From NCBI RefSeq assembly GCF_030694375.1, contig NZ_JAUXYL010000017.1, positions 1 through 64,000 of the forward strand: a stretch of 64,000 nucleotides of DNA, given 5' to 3'. The notes under the pieces were generated by a model. That model was given only the letters and a program-made list of their open reading frames with translations, had not been told where the DNA came from and did no database searches. Origin of the DNA: Algoriphagus sp. (lineage in GTDB: Bacteria > Bacteroidota > Bacteroidia > Cytophagales > Cyclobacteriaceae). The position numbers and the translations under genes were made by a program. Below, piece by piece: positions 53,226 to 63,389 of this stretch. Every line of letters begins with the position of its first letter. Positions within the stretch are counted from its first letter, which is position 1.

Positions 53226-54365
53226 TTATTGTTTTACAGTTATCAGTTGAAACCTCAAAAAATCCTCTGACATATCCGGATTTTCAGGATGATCAGTCGA
53301 GATCCAGATCCCCTCACGGTCTCCAAAAATATACCTGCCATTAAACCTGTCAGGGGTCAATTCCATTTCACCTACTTTATTGAAATCAGAATCTAAAAAG
53401 ACTAATCCCCATCTCGAGGCCAAAAAGGAATCCGCATCCAAATAGTTATAGGGGACATCCTCAAACTTCGCCACCCGTACCATCAGCTTCTGATTTTTGA
53501 GATAAAACAAGTCCGTGTAGATATCTGCGTAGTTAATCAACTTCATGATTTCGGGCATGTCCTCAAACATCTTGGGTGAATTTGAGGTCGGTGGATCATT
53601 CGGAAATCCCGAGTGCCCTGCAAAAGCTGAAACCACTTTACCCTCCTTTATCCTGTAAATATTTCTGAAATTCATGTTGATTACCGGCATGTCGTCGGGG
53701 CCCAAGGCCAATAAAGGAAAGATGGATTTGTTGAGGTTATCCCCCACAAACTCCGCCGGGAAGTAACTGATCGGAGTAAACGATTTGCTCAACGTGTCAT
53801 ACCGCATCAGATTGGGAATTTCGGTCAATTCCTGAGGTGTGATCGATGTCCAATCAAACACCATCGGAAAGGCCGGAAAGTAAAAACCGTCTTTGGCTAA
53901 GGTGAAAATATTCGAGAAAAGACTGATCCCCTTTTCCTCTAAGCCCTCCACATTGATTTTGCTCTTTTGAAGCAAGTTTCCCTTGCCGTCAAATTTGAAA
54001 AGTGTGTTGACTCCTGCGGTCAGGTAAATCTCATCCGGACTCTCAATGAAAATGCCTGCGACATTATTTCCAATACCTTTTGGTCCTTCTTTTTCAAACC
54101 TAATGGTATTCACCAAACTAGTTTCAGGGATGGAATACGTCAAAACTTGCTTGGTTTTGTAATCAAACAGGAAAAAATATTTATCCTCCAAAAACTGAAA
54201 ATACAAATCCGAATGACCAAAGTCCTGAGTCAGAGGAAACGTTTTATATTTCTCAGTCACCACAAACTGAAGCTCAGATTGGTTTTCTTTTTCTTTAGAA
54301 GGAGTGCAACTCAAAATCAGAAGGAAAAACAAAAGACCGGAAATTAAAAAAAGCTGATTTTTCAT
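53226..54365 (-). CDS. DUF4221-like lipoprotein
   Basis: 379 residues; signal ends FFLLILSC, then TPSKEKENQSE. The body is a repetitive beta pattern (LYFQFLEDKYFFLFDYKTKQVLTYS, IRFEKEGPKGIGNNVAGIF, DEIYLTAGVNTLFKFDGKGNL, FNKVGEMELTPDRFNGRYI), consistent with a beta-propeller of the DUF4221 or 6-bladed type found in Bacteroidota lipoproteins. Function unknown. Divergent from the nitrilase gene. Confidence 0.72.
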   Translation of the reverse strand: MKNQLFLISGLLFFLLILSCTPSKEKENQSELQFVVTEKYKTFPLTQDFGHSDLYFQFLEDKYFFLFDYKTKQVLTYSIPETSLVNTIRFEKEGPKGIGNNVAGIFIESPDEIYLTAGVNTLFKFDGKGNLLQKSKINVEGLEEKGISLFSNIFTLAKDGFYFPAFPMVFDWTSITPQELTEIPNLMRYDTLSKSFTPISYFPAEFVGDNLNKSIFPLLALGPDDMPVINMNFRNIYRIKEGKVVSAFAGHSGFPNDPPTSNSPKMFEDMPEIMKLINYADIYTDLFYLKNQKLMVRVAKFEDVPYNYLDADSFLASRWGLVFLDSDFNKVGEMELTPDRFNGRYIFGDREGIWISTDHPENPDMSEDFLRFQLITVKQ

Positions 54366-54482
54366 GGGAGCGAAGATATTTCAACTAACAAGATAACACT
54401 ATTAGAGAATAATAGTAATGTGATTCTACATTTATCCAATTGCCCTTTGGAGTTTCTTCAGCTCAGCTTATCTTACTTTCAA

Positions 54483-55436
54483 ATGGAAAAACTGAAAATA
54501 GCCAGCGCCCAATTTGAAAACCAAAGCGGGGATAAGGACTACAACCTATCGGTCATAGACCGGCTTTCTGCCAAAGCTGCCGCTGAAGGTGCGCAGGTCA
54601 TTGCCTTTCATGAATGCTCGGTCACAGGCTATTCCTTTGCCCGCAAGCTCTCCAAAGAACAGCTGCTGGACTTGGCAGAACGCATCCCATTCGGCCCAAG
54701 CACCCAAGCACTGATAGAGATCGCCCGAAAAAATCAAATCGTCATTTTGGCGGGTTTGTTTGAAAAAGACGAAAACGACGACATCTTCAAAGCCTACGTC
54801 TGTGTCGATCAAAACGGACTGATTGCCAAGTACCGCAAGCTTCATCCTTTTATCAACCCTCATATTTTACCTGGAAATGACTATGTGGTCTTTGACCTTT
54901 TGGGCTGGAAATGCGGAATTCTGATCTGCTACGACAACAACATCATCGAAAATGTGCGTGCCACCAAACTGCTTGGTGCAGACATCATCTTCATGCCACA
55001 TGTGACCATGTGCACGCCTTCGACCCGCCCGGGTGCCGGTTTTGTAGATCCCAAGCTTTGGGAAAATCGGGAGAATGATCCGACTTCGCTGAGAAAAGAG
55101 TTTGATGGGTTGAAAGGCAGAGAATGGCTAATGAAATGGTTGCCTGCCCGTGCGTATGACAATGCCATCTATGCGGTCTTTTCCAATCCGATCGGTATGG
55201 ATGATGACCAGTTGAAGAATGGGTGCTCCATGATTCTGGATCCCTTTGGAGATATTTTGGCCGAATGTCGAAGCTTTGAAGACAGCTTTGTGATCGCCAC
55301 GCTCACACCGGAAAAACTCACCCAAGCGGGAGGCTCTCGCTACATCCAAGCCCGTCGACCGGATCTGTATCGGGATATCATCGGACAAGCCCACAGACCT
55401 GAGCAGAAAGTGGTTTGGTTGAATAAGGAGGAGTGA
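54483..55436 (+). CDS. Nitrilase / carbon-nitrogen hydrolase family protein
   Basis: 317 residues from the ATG at 54483; an upstream GTG at 54420 is less likely. The catalytic triad of the nitrilase superfamily is visible: E44 (FHECSVTGY), K119 (AKYRKLHPF) and C149 (GILICYDNNI). It hydrolyses amide or nitrile C-N bonds, with carbamoyl- or acyl-amide substrates more likely than nitriles given the sequence. Transcribed alone. Confidence 0.9.
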   Translation: MEKLKIASAQFENQSGDKDYNLSVIDRLSAKAAAEGAQVIAFHECSVTGYSFARKLSKEQLLDLAERIPFGPSTQALIEIARKNQIVILAGLFEKDENDDIFKAYVCVDQNGLIAKYRKLHPFINPHILPGNDYVVFDLLGWKCGILICYDNNIIENVRATKLLGADIIFMPHVTMCTPSTRPGAGFVDPKLWENRENDPTSLRKEFDGLKGREWLMKWLPARAYDNAIYAVFSNPIGMDDDQLKNGCSMILDPFGDILAECRSFEDSFVIATLTPEKLTQAGGSRYIQARRPDLYRDIIGQAHRPEQKVVWLNKEE

Positions 55437-55714
55437 AGGGGGGAAGAATTAAGAAAAAGGTTCGACACCCTTCAGGCATGCCTTCAAAGTCAGGGTTGAA
55501 CTCATTTACATGAAATTCTCCTTTTCCATTGGGGTAAAATCATCCTGTTTCCTTCTTAAGGAAATTGTAAGTAGTCAGTGTTGATTTGCAGCGCAACAAA
55601 ACTTACAACTCATTTTTTACCCATTACAGAATCCCTTAACTCCTGTCTGCCGGAACCGAAGATTGCCATTTTAACGGTATTCGCATTTTCTTTCCCCGAA
55701 AAGGGCTTTTCTTC

Positions 55715-55722
55715 TATCTTTG
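55715..55722 (+). promoter_or_regulatory. -7 promoter box of the structured RNA
   Basis: TATCTTTG matches TAnnTTTG exactly; transcription would begin about 55730, right where the structured region starts. A clear -33 box is not visible. Confidence 0.5.
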
Positions 55723-55729
55723 TGCCTTG

Positions 55730-55848
55730 TTTTGAGCGGGATGCCCGCGTGAGGGATAGAAGCGGCATCCCGACTCTCTGATGCGAATCAGGGAGACGGG
55801 ATACAGCGGATAGCCCGACCCGCCTTTTTTCAAGGCGGGGCACGCCCA
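55730..55848 (+). ncRNA. Structured RNA upstream of ileS, Flavo-1-like
   Basis: A compact series of stems: GCGGG-ATG-CCCGC (55736-55748); GGGAT...ATCCC (55753-55771); CTCTCTGAT...ATCAGGGAG (55774-55795); CGGG...CCCG enclosing ATACAGCGGATAG (55797-55817); and CCCGCCTT...AAGGCGGG (55819-55839). The ACAGCGGATAGCCCG word recurs before genes in Bacteroidota and I believe it belongs to the Flavo-1 motif, but this is from memory. It lies just before ileS, so it could be an independent small RNA or a leader. Confidence 0.6.
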
Positions 55849-55885
55849 AAAAGTCCTTTTCTTCAAGTTCACCAGACCATAAACA

Positions 55886-58800
55886 GTGAAAACATACCAG
55901 GAATTTAAGCAGGTAGATTATCCGAATATCGGGGAGTCAGTACTTCAGTATTGGAAAGAAAATAAGGTTTTCGAGAAATCGGTCGCCAATCGTGATGGGG
56001 CTGAGACCTTCACTTTTTTCGAAGGCCCGCCCTCGGCCAACGGCACACCGGGAATTCACCACGTGATGGCCCGTACCCTGAAGGATATTTTTTGCCGATA
56101 CAAGACGCTCAAGGGGTTTCAGGTAAAGCGAAAAGGCGGTTGGGATACACACGGACTGCCTGTAGAGCTCCAAGTGGAGAAGGAACTGGGAATAACCAAG
56201 GAAGATATTGGTAAAAACCCGACTGAGGGCCGGGCAGGAATCTCAGTCGAGGAATACAATCGCAAGTGCCGGGAGACGGTCATGCGATTCAAGGACGAAT
56301 GGGATGACCTGACGGAGAAAATCGGCTATTGGGTGGATCTGGACGATCCGTATATCACTTTTGACTCCAATTATATCGAGAGCCTTTGGTCTCTGCTGCG
56401 CAAACTCTACGACAAAGGTTTGCTCTACAAAGGCTACACGATCCAGCCGTTTTCACCTGCAGCAGGCACGGGTTTGTCTTCCCACGAACTGAATCAGCCG
56501 GGCACCTACAAAGACGTGAAAGACACCTCGATCACGGCTCAGTTTAAGCTAAAAGGGCAGGAAAACACCTACATCCTCGCCTGGACGACTACGCCATGGA
56601 CGCTGCCTTCCAACTCGGCCTTGGCGATCGGTGAAAATCTGGACTATGTGAAAGTGAAGACTTTCAACCCCTATACTTACGCGGCTACAAGTGTAATTTT
56701 GGCAAAAGCCAGAATGAGTGCTTACCTCAATCCGAAGGCCGCCGAATTGAAGCTGGAAGACTACAAGCCGGGCGATAAATTGATCCCCTTTGAAATCGTT
56801 GAAGAATTCAAGGGCAAATCAATGCTGGGCTGGGAATACGAGCAACTTTTCCCAATCGCGGGTTTGGCATTGCCTCATCCTGCCTTCACCGTAGTGGCTG
56901 GGGATTATGTGACGACCGAAGACGGTACCGGAATCGTTCACCTTGCCAAAGCATTTGGCGCCGATGACTTCCGAACTCTGGTACAGAATAATGTACCTGG
57001 CGTATTTGTCAAGGACGAACTTGGAAATGACATTCCGGTGGTTGACAAGCAGGGAAAATTCCTGCCAATCGTGGGAGAATACCTCGCGGTAAAGATGAAG
57101 GAACATGGAATCACAGCCCATAAAGAATATGGTCCGAATGATTTCTTTGTGAAAAATTACCCAAAGGATGATGAAAGTGCCGCCGACTACAAAAACACGG
57201 ATGTGATCATCTCCATCATCCTGAAAAATGAAAATAAGGCCTTCAAGGTCGAAAAATACGAGCACACCTATCCGCACTGCTGGAGAACAGACATGCCGAT
57301 ACTGTACTATCCGATGGAAAGCTGGTTTATCAAAACTACAGCCTACAAGGAACGGATGGTCGAGCTCAACAAAACCATCAACTGGAAGCCTGAAGCAACC
57401 GGTACGGGGCGCTTTGGCAACTGGCTGGAGAATCTGGTGGATTGGAATCTAAGTCGATCCAGATTCTGGGGGACACCGCTTCCGATCTGGAGAACCAGCG
57501 ACGGAACGGAAGAGAAATGCATTGGCTCGATCGCTGAACTGAATTCGGAAATTGAAAAGTCGGTAGCTGCCGGTTTCATGTCCAAATCGCCTTATGAAGG
57601 CAAAGAACTCGACCTGCACAGACCTTTTGTGGATGATGTGATTTTGGTTTCTGCCAATGGAGAGAAGATGTTTCGCGAGCCGGACTTGATCGACGTGTGG
57701 TTTGACTCGGGCGCGATGCCTTATGCACAGTGGCACTTCCCGTTTGAAAATGAGGATATCTTCAAAGCTAACTATCCGGCGGATTACATTGCCGAAGGCG
57801 TAGATCAAACAAGAGGATGGTTCTTCACCTTGCATGCTATTGCCGTGATGCTTTTTGACAGCGTGGCATTCAAAAACGTCATTGCCAACGGACTAGTCCT
57901 CGACAAAAACGGTAACAAAATGTCCAAGCGACTGGGCAATGCCGTGGATCCCTTCAAGACCCTGAAAGAATACGGACCGGATGCTTTGCGCTGGTACCTG
58001 ATCAGCAATGCCAATCCTTGGGACAACCTCAAATTCAACTTGGATGGTGTAACCGAAGTGCAACGACGCTTCTTCGGCACGCTTCAGAATACGTATAATT
58101 TCTTCGCGCTCTACGCCAATCTGGATGCTTTTGTCTATGACAAGGCTAAGGCAGTTCCGGTGACTGAGCGTGCAGAATTGGATCAATGGATCATTTCCAA
58201 ACTTCAGACGCTGATCAAAGAAGTGGAAGAGGCGATGGACAACTACGATTCGACCAAGGCCACCCGAGCCATCATGAATTTCACGGTAGATCAGCTATCC
58301 AACTGGTACGTGCGATTGGCAAGGAAACGATTCTGGAGAGGTGAAATGAATGCGGATAAGCAGGCGGCCTATGAGACCTTGTATGAGGGATTGCTCACGC
58401 TGACCCAATTGATGTCCTCTTTTGCACCGTTCTATTCGGACTGGATGTACAAAAATCTCCACGAGACCAATGAAAATGGATTGGAGTCTGTGCACCTGAC
58501 CGACTGGGTTTCGGCTGATCAATCCTTGATCAATACCGACTTGGAGGAAAGTATGGACTTGGCTCAAAACATTTCTTCGCTGGTACACTCTCTGAGGAAG
58601 AAAGAAAAGCTGAAAGTCCGTCAACCGCTTCAGCGCATCCTGATTCCGGTGCTTTCTGCCAAAACCAAAGCACAAATCGAGCACGTGGAGGATCTGATCA
58701 AATCTGAAGTCAATATCAAAGCGGTAGAATATCTGGATGACGCTTCGGGGATTTTGGTGAAAAATGTAAAACCGAACCTGCCCCTACTTGGCAAGAAACT

Positions 58801-59284
58801 TGGCCCAAAGATGCGGGTTGTAGTGGCCGCCATCAACGCTTGGGGACAGGAAGAAATAGCAGAAATCGAGCGCGAAGGTAAAATCGCTGTGCAGGTGGAA
58901 GCCGAGACCATTGACCTCCTCTTGGAAGAAGTCCTGATCACTTCACAGGATATTCCGGGCTGGTCGGTCGCTTCCGATCAGGGTGTGACTGTAGCTTTGG
59001 ATGTTACTTTGACTGAAGAACTGAAGCAGGAAGGTGTGGCCCGTGACTTGGTCAACCGAATCCAAAATCTACGAAAGGAAATGGGATTGGAAGTACAGGA
59101 TAAAATCAAGATCATTGTATCCGAAGGCAATGAATTGGCCAGCGAAGCTATTTCTTCTTTTGGCGGCTATATCCAGGCCGAGACTCAGGCAGTTACTTTA
59201 GCACTTGGTGTGATCAGTGATGGGACTGTTTTGGACATGGATGATTTTGAATTGACTGTAAAAGTAGAAAAGGCTGAAGCCTGA
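55886..59284 (+). CDS. ileS: Isoleucine--tRNA ligase
   Basis: 1132 residues, GTG start at 55886 (MKTYQEFKQVDYPNIG). Class I synthetase: HIGH-type motif in GTPGIHHVMA (54-63), CP1 editing domain with TTTPWTLPSNSAL, KMSKR at 678-682 (KNGNKMSKRLGN), and the C-terminal anticodon domain. It charges tRNA-Ile in the cytosol. Length fits the longer form found in Bacteroidota. The structured RNA precedes it; lspA follows after 124 bp. Confidence 0.97.
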   Translation: MKTYQEFKQVDYPNIGESVLQYWKENKVFEKSVANRDGAETFTFFEGPPSANGTPGIHHVMARTLKDIFCRYKTLKGFQVKRKGGWDTHGLPVELQVEKELGITKEDIGKNPTEGRAGISVEEYNRKCRETVMRFKDEWDDLTEKIGYWVDLDDPYITFDSNYIESLWSLLRKLYDKGLLYKGYTIQPFSPAAGTGLSSHELNQPGTYKDVKDTSITAQFKLKGQENTYILAWTTTPWTLPSNSALAIGENLDYVKVKTFNPYTYAATSVILAKARMSAYLNPKAAELKLEDYKPGDKLIPFEIVEEFKGKSMLGWEYEQLFPIAGLALPHPAFTVVAGDYVTTEDGTGIVHLAKAFGADDFRTLVQNNVPGVFVKDELGNDIPVVDKQGKFLPIVGEYLAVKMKEHGITAHKEYGPNDFFVKNYPKDDESAADYKNTDVIISIILKNENKAFKVEKYEHTYPHCWRTDMPILYYPMESWFIKTTAYKERMVELNKTINWKPEATGTGRFGNWLENLVDWNLSRSRFWGTPLPIWRTSDGTEEKCIGSIAELNSEIEKSVAAGFMSKSPYEGKELDLHRPFVDDVILVSANGEKMFREPDLIDVWFDSGAMPYAQWHFPFENEDIFKANYPADYIAEGVDQTRGWFFTLHAIAVMLFDSVAFKNVIANGLVLDKNGNKMSKRLGNAVDPFKTLKEYGPDALRWYLISNANPWDNLKFNLDGVTEVQRRFFGTLQNTYNFFALYANLDAFVYDKAKAVPVTERAELDQWIISKLQTLIKEVEEAMDNYDSTKATRAIMNFTVDQLSNWYVRLARKRFWRGEMNADKQAAYETLYEGLLTLTQLMSSFAPFYSDWMYKNLHETNENGLESVHLTDWVSADQSLINTDLEESMDLAQNISSLVHSLRKKEKLKVRQPLQRILIPVLSAKTKAQIEHVEDLIKSEVNIKAVEYLDDASGILVKNVKPNLPLLGKKLGPKMRVVVAAINAWGQEEIAEIEREGKIAVQVEAETIDLLLEEVLITSQDIPGWSVASDQGVTVALDVTLTEELKQEGVARDLVNRIQNLRKEMGLEVQDKIKIIVSEGNELASEAISSFGGYIQAETQAVTLALGVISDGTVLDMDDFELTVKVEKAEA

Positions 59285-59351
59285 GTTTGATGAAATCGAG
59301 CAAGGAGCATGCACAAAACACTGGGATGATTAGACAAATAGCGAGATTCCC

Positions 59352-59384
59352 TGTCTCCCTGTCCGTCGACAGGCAGGCATGTGA
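59352..59384. repeat. CCTGTC...GACAGG palindrome between ileS and lspA
   Basis: CCCTGTC-CGTC-GACAGGCAGGC type inverted repeat, one more member of the dispersed GC-rich palindromes of this window. No gene in the 124-bp gap; the dksA-like gene often found here in relatives is absent. Confidence 0.5.
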
Positions 59385-59408
59385 CCGCTAAAAAGGAATT
59401 AAAATCAC

Positions 59409-60029
59409 ATGAATAAATACCTAAAATATTTCGGAATTGCCTTTTTGGTGATTGCCCTGGACCAAGTGGTCAAAATGCTGGTCCATTTTGAAATGGATTT
59501 TGGTACCCCGGGACAGATTCCGATTTTCGGAGACTGGTTTAAGCTGCACTACACGACCAACCCGGGCATGGCCTTCGGCATGGAGTTGGGTTCTGAGTAC
59601 GGCAAAATGATCCTCACCTCTTTTAGATTGGTGGCCATGGTGGGTATTGGATACTATTTATATTATATCATTGAAAAGAAAAACCATCCGATATATATCC
59701 TTTGTATTTCCATGATACTCGGTGGAGCAATAGGCAATTTGGTTGACTCTGTATTTTATGGAGTTTGGTTAAATAATGCGCCCTACAATGCACCAACGCC
59801 TTGGTTTCACGGGCAGGTTGTGGACATGTTCTACTTTGATATTTGGGAAGGGTATGTCCCTGATTGGGTACCGCTTTGGGGTGGCAGCTACACAGCCCTG
59901 TGGCCGATATTCAATATCGCAGATGCCTCTATTTTCATTGGCGTTGCCATTATATTGATCTATCAGAACCGTTTTTTTCCCGAGAAAAAAGAGGAGATCT
60001 CCATACCAGAATCAGAACCCGAACTTTAA
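59409..60029 (+). CDS. lspA: Lipoprotein signal peptidase II
   Basis: 206-residue aspartic peptidase of the inner membrane that removes signal peptides from prolipoproteins. Four helices; catalytic aspartates lie in IGNLVDSVFYGVW and PIFNIADASIFIGV; the N-terminal DQVVKMLV and TNPGMAFGMEL are family blocks. An insertion around residues 122-150 is usual for Bacteroidota. It processes the many lipoproteins encoded here. Follows ileS as in relatives. Confidence 0.96.
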   Translation: MNKYLKYFGIAFLVIALDQVVKMLVHFEMDFGTPGQIPIFGDWFKLHYTTNPGMAFGMELGSEYGKMILTSFRLVAMVGIGYYLYYIIEKKNHPIYILCISMILGGAIGNLVDSVFYGVWLNNAPYNAPTPWFHGQVVDMFYFDIWEGYVPDWVPLWGGSYTALWPIFNIADASIFIGVAIILIYQNRFFPEKKEEISIPESEPEL

Positions 60030-60051
60030 CACGCAAAATATCACCGGTACA

Positions 60052-60085
60052 AAGCCCGAAATTGAAAATATTCGGGCTTTTTTTT
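60052..60085 (+). terminator. Terminator of lspA
   Basis: AAGCCCGAA (60052-60060) / TTCGGGCTT (60071-60079) with A-rich loop and TTTTTT tail. Confidence 0.88.
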
Positions 60086-60233
60086 GCATTTCTGTTAAAT
60101 AAAAGCGGCTTTTTATAAAAGCAAATGCCTTTTTCAGTAATTTCCAACTTGTATATTCTATTGTTAACCCAGTACTTATGAAATATAGTAATTGGAATAT
60201 TTTCTTTTTGCTATATATGCTATATAACTAACT

Positions 60234-63170
60234 ATGATAGTTAATTCCGATCAACCCTTTCAAATAGTATATTCCATATTCAGTCACGAATTTTTAGGGT
60301 TACTTTTTGAATCCTTTGTAGTCCAATTGGATGACAAGGGAAGGCTATCTCTGGCTAATCAGAATATCAGTTCTGCCAATGCCTCCGAATTTGATTCAGG
60401 CTTGGACAAAGCGGATTATGAGTTGATTAAGATCATGGATTCCATGCAACCGGAGGTGGTAATCAAACCTTATATCAAAAAGGGTAATATCCGTCCCAAA
60501 GATTTTTTACCGAAAGTGTTTGACCCAAAAGTAGTGGATCGAACTATTCCTGATTTAGTACTTAAAAATCTGGAAATCAAACGGTCTCAGATACTGCCAC
60601 TCCTGATTGGGAAGCGGCTTTTTGAAATGGGATCAGACAATAATCCAACTTGGAAAGAAATCAAAGTAAATGCCGAGCGGGCTACAGTCGTATTTCACTT
60701 TGACAAAGGAGAATACAACACTCAATATTACCCAATCGTCAAATTTCGGGGTAAAAGACTCGAGTGGCAGCACAAAAACGGCTACTTAATCTGCAAAGAC
60801 CCGGCTTGGTTGATTGTCGAGGAGCAACTTTACCACTTTGAAAAGGGAATCGACGGCAAAAAGCTTCAGCCATTTCTGAACAAAAGCCGGATCATGATTG
60901 AGCGCAGGTTTGAATTGGAGTATTACAGAAAATTCGTCACCAACCTGATCACTCAATTTGAAGTCCAAGGCACAGGTTTTGAAATCAACACCGAACAGGG
61001 TACTCCTCAAGCTTTGCTCACCTTCAGTGAACTGCCGGGAGGGGCCAAAGAAAATCTATTTGGTGAGGAACTGGAAAATTCGAATGAGGATATCATCGTC
61101 TTCGAACTCCGATACAAATACGGAGAATTTGACTTTGGCATCATGTCAAAAGACGGAGAGGGAAATGGGAATTCATGTCGGTTTGAGGAAAAAGACGGGA
61201 ATTTCACTTTCTATAAAACCGTCCGTACTCCTCAGGTAGAGAAAAAATTTGAAACCATCCTGAAAAAAAAGGACATGGTATTCATGCATGGGAAATTTGC
61301 ACTTCCCAAGACCCAAGCCTTCGAATGGCTGGGCAACAACGAAGACTATCTGGAAGAAAATAAAATCAAAATAGTCCAGCGAAGTAGCCTCACCGGAAAA
61401 ACTTTTCACATTGGCCGTGCTCAGATCACGATTGAAGTCAATGAAAATATTGATTGGTTTGATGTCAGGGCACAAATCAAATTCGGAGTTTATCTCGTCC
61501 CCTTTGCCAAGATTCGAAAATTAATTATGCAGGGGAAGTCAGAATTTGAGCTCCCCAATGGTGAAGTGGCTGTGATACCCGCAACTTGGTTTGTCAACTA
61601 TTCCGAACTTTTCAACTTTATCGAAGAGCGATCTTCTGAGGAATTGGTCCTTCGAAAGCATCACTTGGCATTTGCCCGCGAATTACAAAATGGAGAGCTG
61701 ATCAAGCTAAACCTCAGCTTGAAGTTGGAGCGTCTGCGAAAGTTTGATGCCATTGATGAGTATGAGCTGCCGGAGAGTTTTGAAGGCACGCTAAGGCCTT
61801 ACCAACATGCAGGATACAATTGGCTGCGCTTTCTGAATGAGTATCAATTCGGCGGTTGCCTCGCCGATGACATGGGATTGGGAAAGACGGTGCAGACTCT
61901 TGCACTCTTAGCCCACGAACGAGAGGAAAATCCAGGATTTACTTCCGTGTTGGTCATGCCGACTTCCCTGATTTACAACTGGGAATTGGAGGCTAAAAAA
62001 TTTGCTCCTGACCTTAAAATCTTGGTGTATTCGGGCACTTCGAGACTCAAAGATCCCTGGAAATTCAGGGGCTATGATATTGTGCTGACCTCCTACGGAA
62101 TCGTCCGGTTGGATATTGATATTTTGAAGGACTTCTATTTCAACTACATCATCCTGGACGAATCCCAAGCCATAAAAAATCCGAATTCAAACATTGCTGT
62201 AGCTGTCAATAAGCTGAAAAGCAAACGAAGATTAATCCTAACGGGTACGCCTGTCGAGAACGGCACCATGGATCTTTGGTCGCAGATGAACTTTGTCAAT
62301 CCGGGATTGCTTGGAAATCAGAATCTGTTTAAAAAACAATACCTCATTCCGATAGAAAAACAAAACGATAAGGAAAAAGCAATCAGGCTCAATGCCATGA
62401 TCAAACCTTTTATCCTTCGAAGGCTGAAATCTCAAGTAGCGAAAGACCTGCCGGAAAAGCTCACCAATGTGAAGTATTCTGACATGACTACTGCGCAAGA
62501 GAAGGTCTATGAGGAAGTGAAAAGCTACTATCGGGAAAAAATCATCGGCGAACTTGCAGGAACAGGTAGAGGATCTCAGCAATTCACCTTGCTCCGTGGC
62601 TTGACCCAATTGAGACAGATCGCCAACCATCCGAAGCTGGTCAGGGAAGACTACGAGGGGGAATCCGGGAAATTGGAGGACATCACATACATGCTTCAGG
62701 AAACCATCTCTGAAGATCACAAAGTCCTTGTCTTTAGCCAGTTTGTAAGGCATTTGAGCATTGTCAGAAAGTACCTCGACGAACAAAATATTCCTTACGC
62801 TTATCTCGACGGATCGACAAGAGACCGTCAGGCCCAAGTGGAAAAGTTTCAGGAAAATCCCGAGGTAAAGGTATTTCTCATTTCACTTAAAGCCGGTGGT
62901 GTCGGTCTCAACCTAACCAAAGCAGAATATGTCTTCTTGCTCGATCCTTGGTGGAATCCTGCAGTGGAAGCTCAGGCAATCGACCGCGCACACCGAATCG
63001 GTCAGGAAAACAAGGTCATCATCTACAAATTCATCACCCGTGGGTCTGTGGAGGAAAAAATCATGGCTCTCCAGGACCGTAAGCTTGCCTTGGCAGGCGA
63101 ACTGATCAGCAATGAGGAAAGCTTCATGAAGAGCTTGGACAATGATGATATTCGGGCGTTGTTGGATTAG
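60234..63170 (+). CDS. SNF2-family DNA-dependent ATPase
   Basis: 978 residues. The N-terminal half (to about 510) is a bacterial SNF2-associated domain without named motifs. The C-terminal half is a complete SNF2 motor: motif I DDMGLGKT (545-552), Ia VLVMPTSLIYNWE, motif II DESQ (642-645; many relatives have DEAQ), motif III LILTGTPVENG, and motif VI with QAIDRAHRIGQ. It translocates on DNA, remodelling or clearing protein complexes. The substitution S for A in DESQ is tolerated in this family. Preceded by AT-rich sequence without a gene. Confidence 0.94.
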   Translation: MIVNSDQPFQIVYSIFSHEFLGLLFESFVVQLDDKGRLSLANQNISSANASEFDSGLDKADYELIKIMDSMQPEVVIKPYIKKGNIRPKDFLPKVFDPKVVDRTIPDLVLKNLEIKRSQILPLLIGKRLFEMGSDNNPTWKEIKVNAERATVVFHFDKGEYNTQYYPIVKFRGKRLEWQHKNGYLICKDPAWLIVEEQLYHFEKGIDGKKLQPFLNKSRIMIERRFELEYYRKFVTNLITQFEVQGTGFEINTEQGTPQALLTFSELPGGAKENLFGEELENSNEDIIVFELRYKYGEFDFGIMSKDGEGNGNSCRFEEKDGNFTFYKTVRTPQVEKKFETILKKKDMVFMHGKFALPKTQAFEWLGNNEDYLEENKIKIVQRSSLTGKTFHIGRAQITIEVNENIDWFDVRAQIKFGVYLVPFAKIRKLIMQGKSEFELPNGEVAVIPATWFVNYSELFNFIEERSSEELVLRKHHLAFARELQNGELIKLNLSLKLERLRKFDAIDEYELPESFEGTLRPYQHAGYNWLRFLNEYQFGGCLADDMGLGKTVQTLALLAHEREENPGFTSVLVMPTSLIYNWELEAKKFAPDLKILVYSGTSRLKDPWKFRGYDIVLTSYGIVRLDIDILKDFYFNYIILDESQAIKNPNSNIAVAVNKLKSKRRLILTGTPVENGTMDLWSQMNFVNPGLLGNQNLFKKQYLIPIEKQNDKEKAIRLNAMIKPFILRRLKSQVAKDLPEKLTNVKYSDMTTAQEKVYEEVKSYYREKIIGELAGTGRGSQQFTLLRGLTQLRQIANHPKLVREDYEGESGKLEDITYMLQETISEDHKVLVFSQFVRHLSIVRKYLDEQNIPYAYLDGSTRDRQAQVEKFQENPEVKVFLISLKAGGVGLNLTKAEYVFLLDPWWNPAVEAQAIDRAHRIGQENKVIIYKFITRGSVEEKIMALQDRKLALAGELISNEESFMKSLDNDDIRALLD

Positions 63171-63183
63171 GAGATTGAAAGTG

Positions 63184-63254
63184 GTAAGGTGGCAAAGTTG
63201 CAAAGTTGGGTTCACGAACTTTGCAACTTTTGAACTTTCCAACCTTACAACCCT
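63184..63254 (+). terminator. Long hairpin after the SNF2 gene
   Basis: Inner perfect 14-bp arms AAAGTTGCAAAGTT (63194-63207) / AACTTTGCAACTTT (63217-63230), outer arms GTAAGGT (63184-63190) / ACCTTAC (63242-63248), then a run of T. The AAAGTTGCAAAGTTG word is also a known type of dispersed repeat in this phylum, so it may double as a repeat element. Confidence 0.7.
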
Positions 63255-63389
63255 TTTTTATCATTTTGATTCTCAACCCCCTAACCGGACTTGACAAATC
63301 TTAACCATTTTTTATTGGCAGTTCCTAGCTATTGATGTGGATATTTTTCTAACTTAATTGAACACAGTACCACTACAATTTACCTGCAC

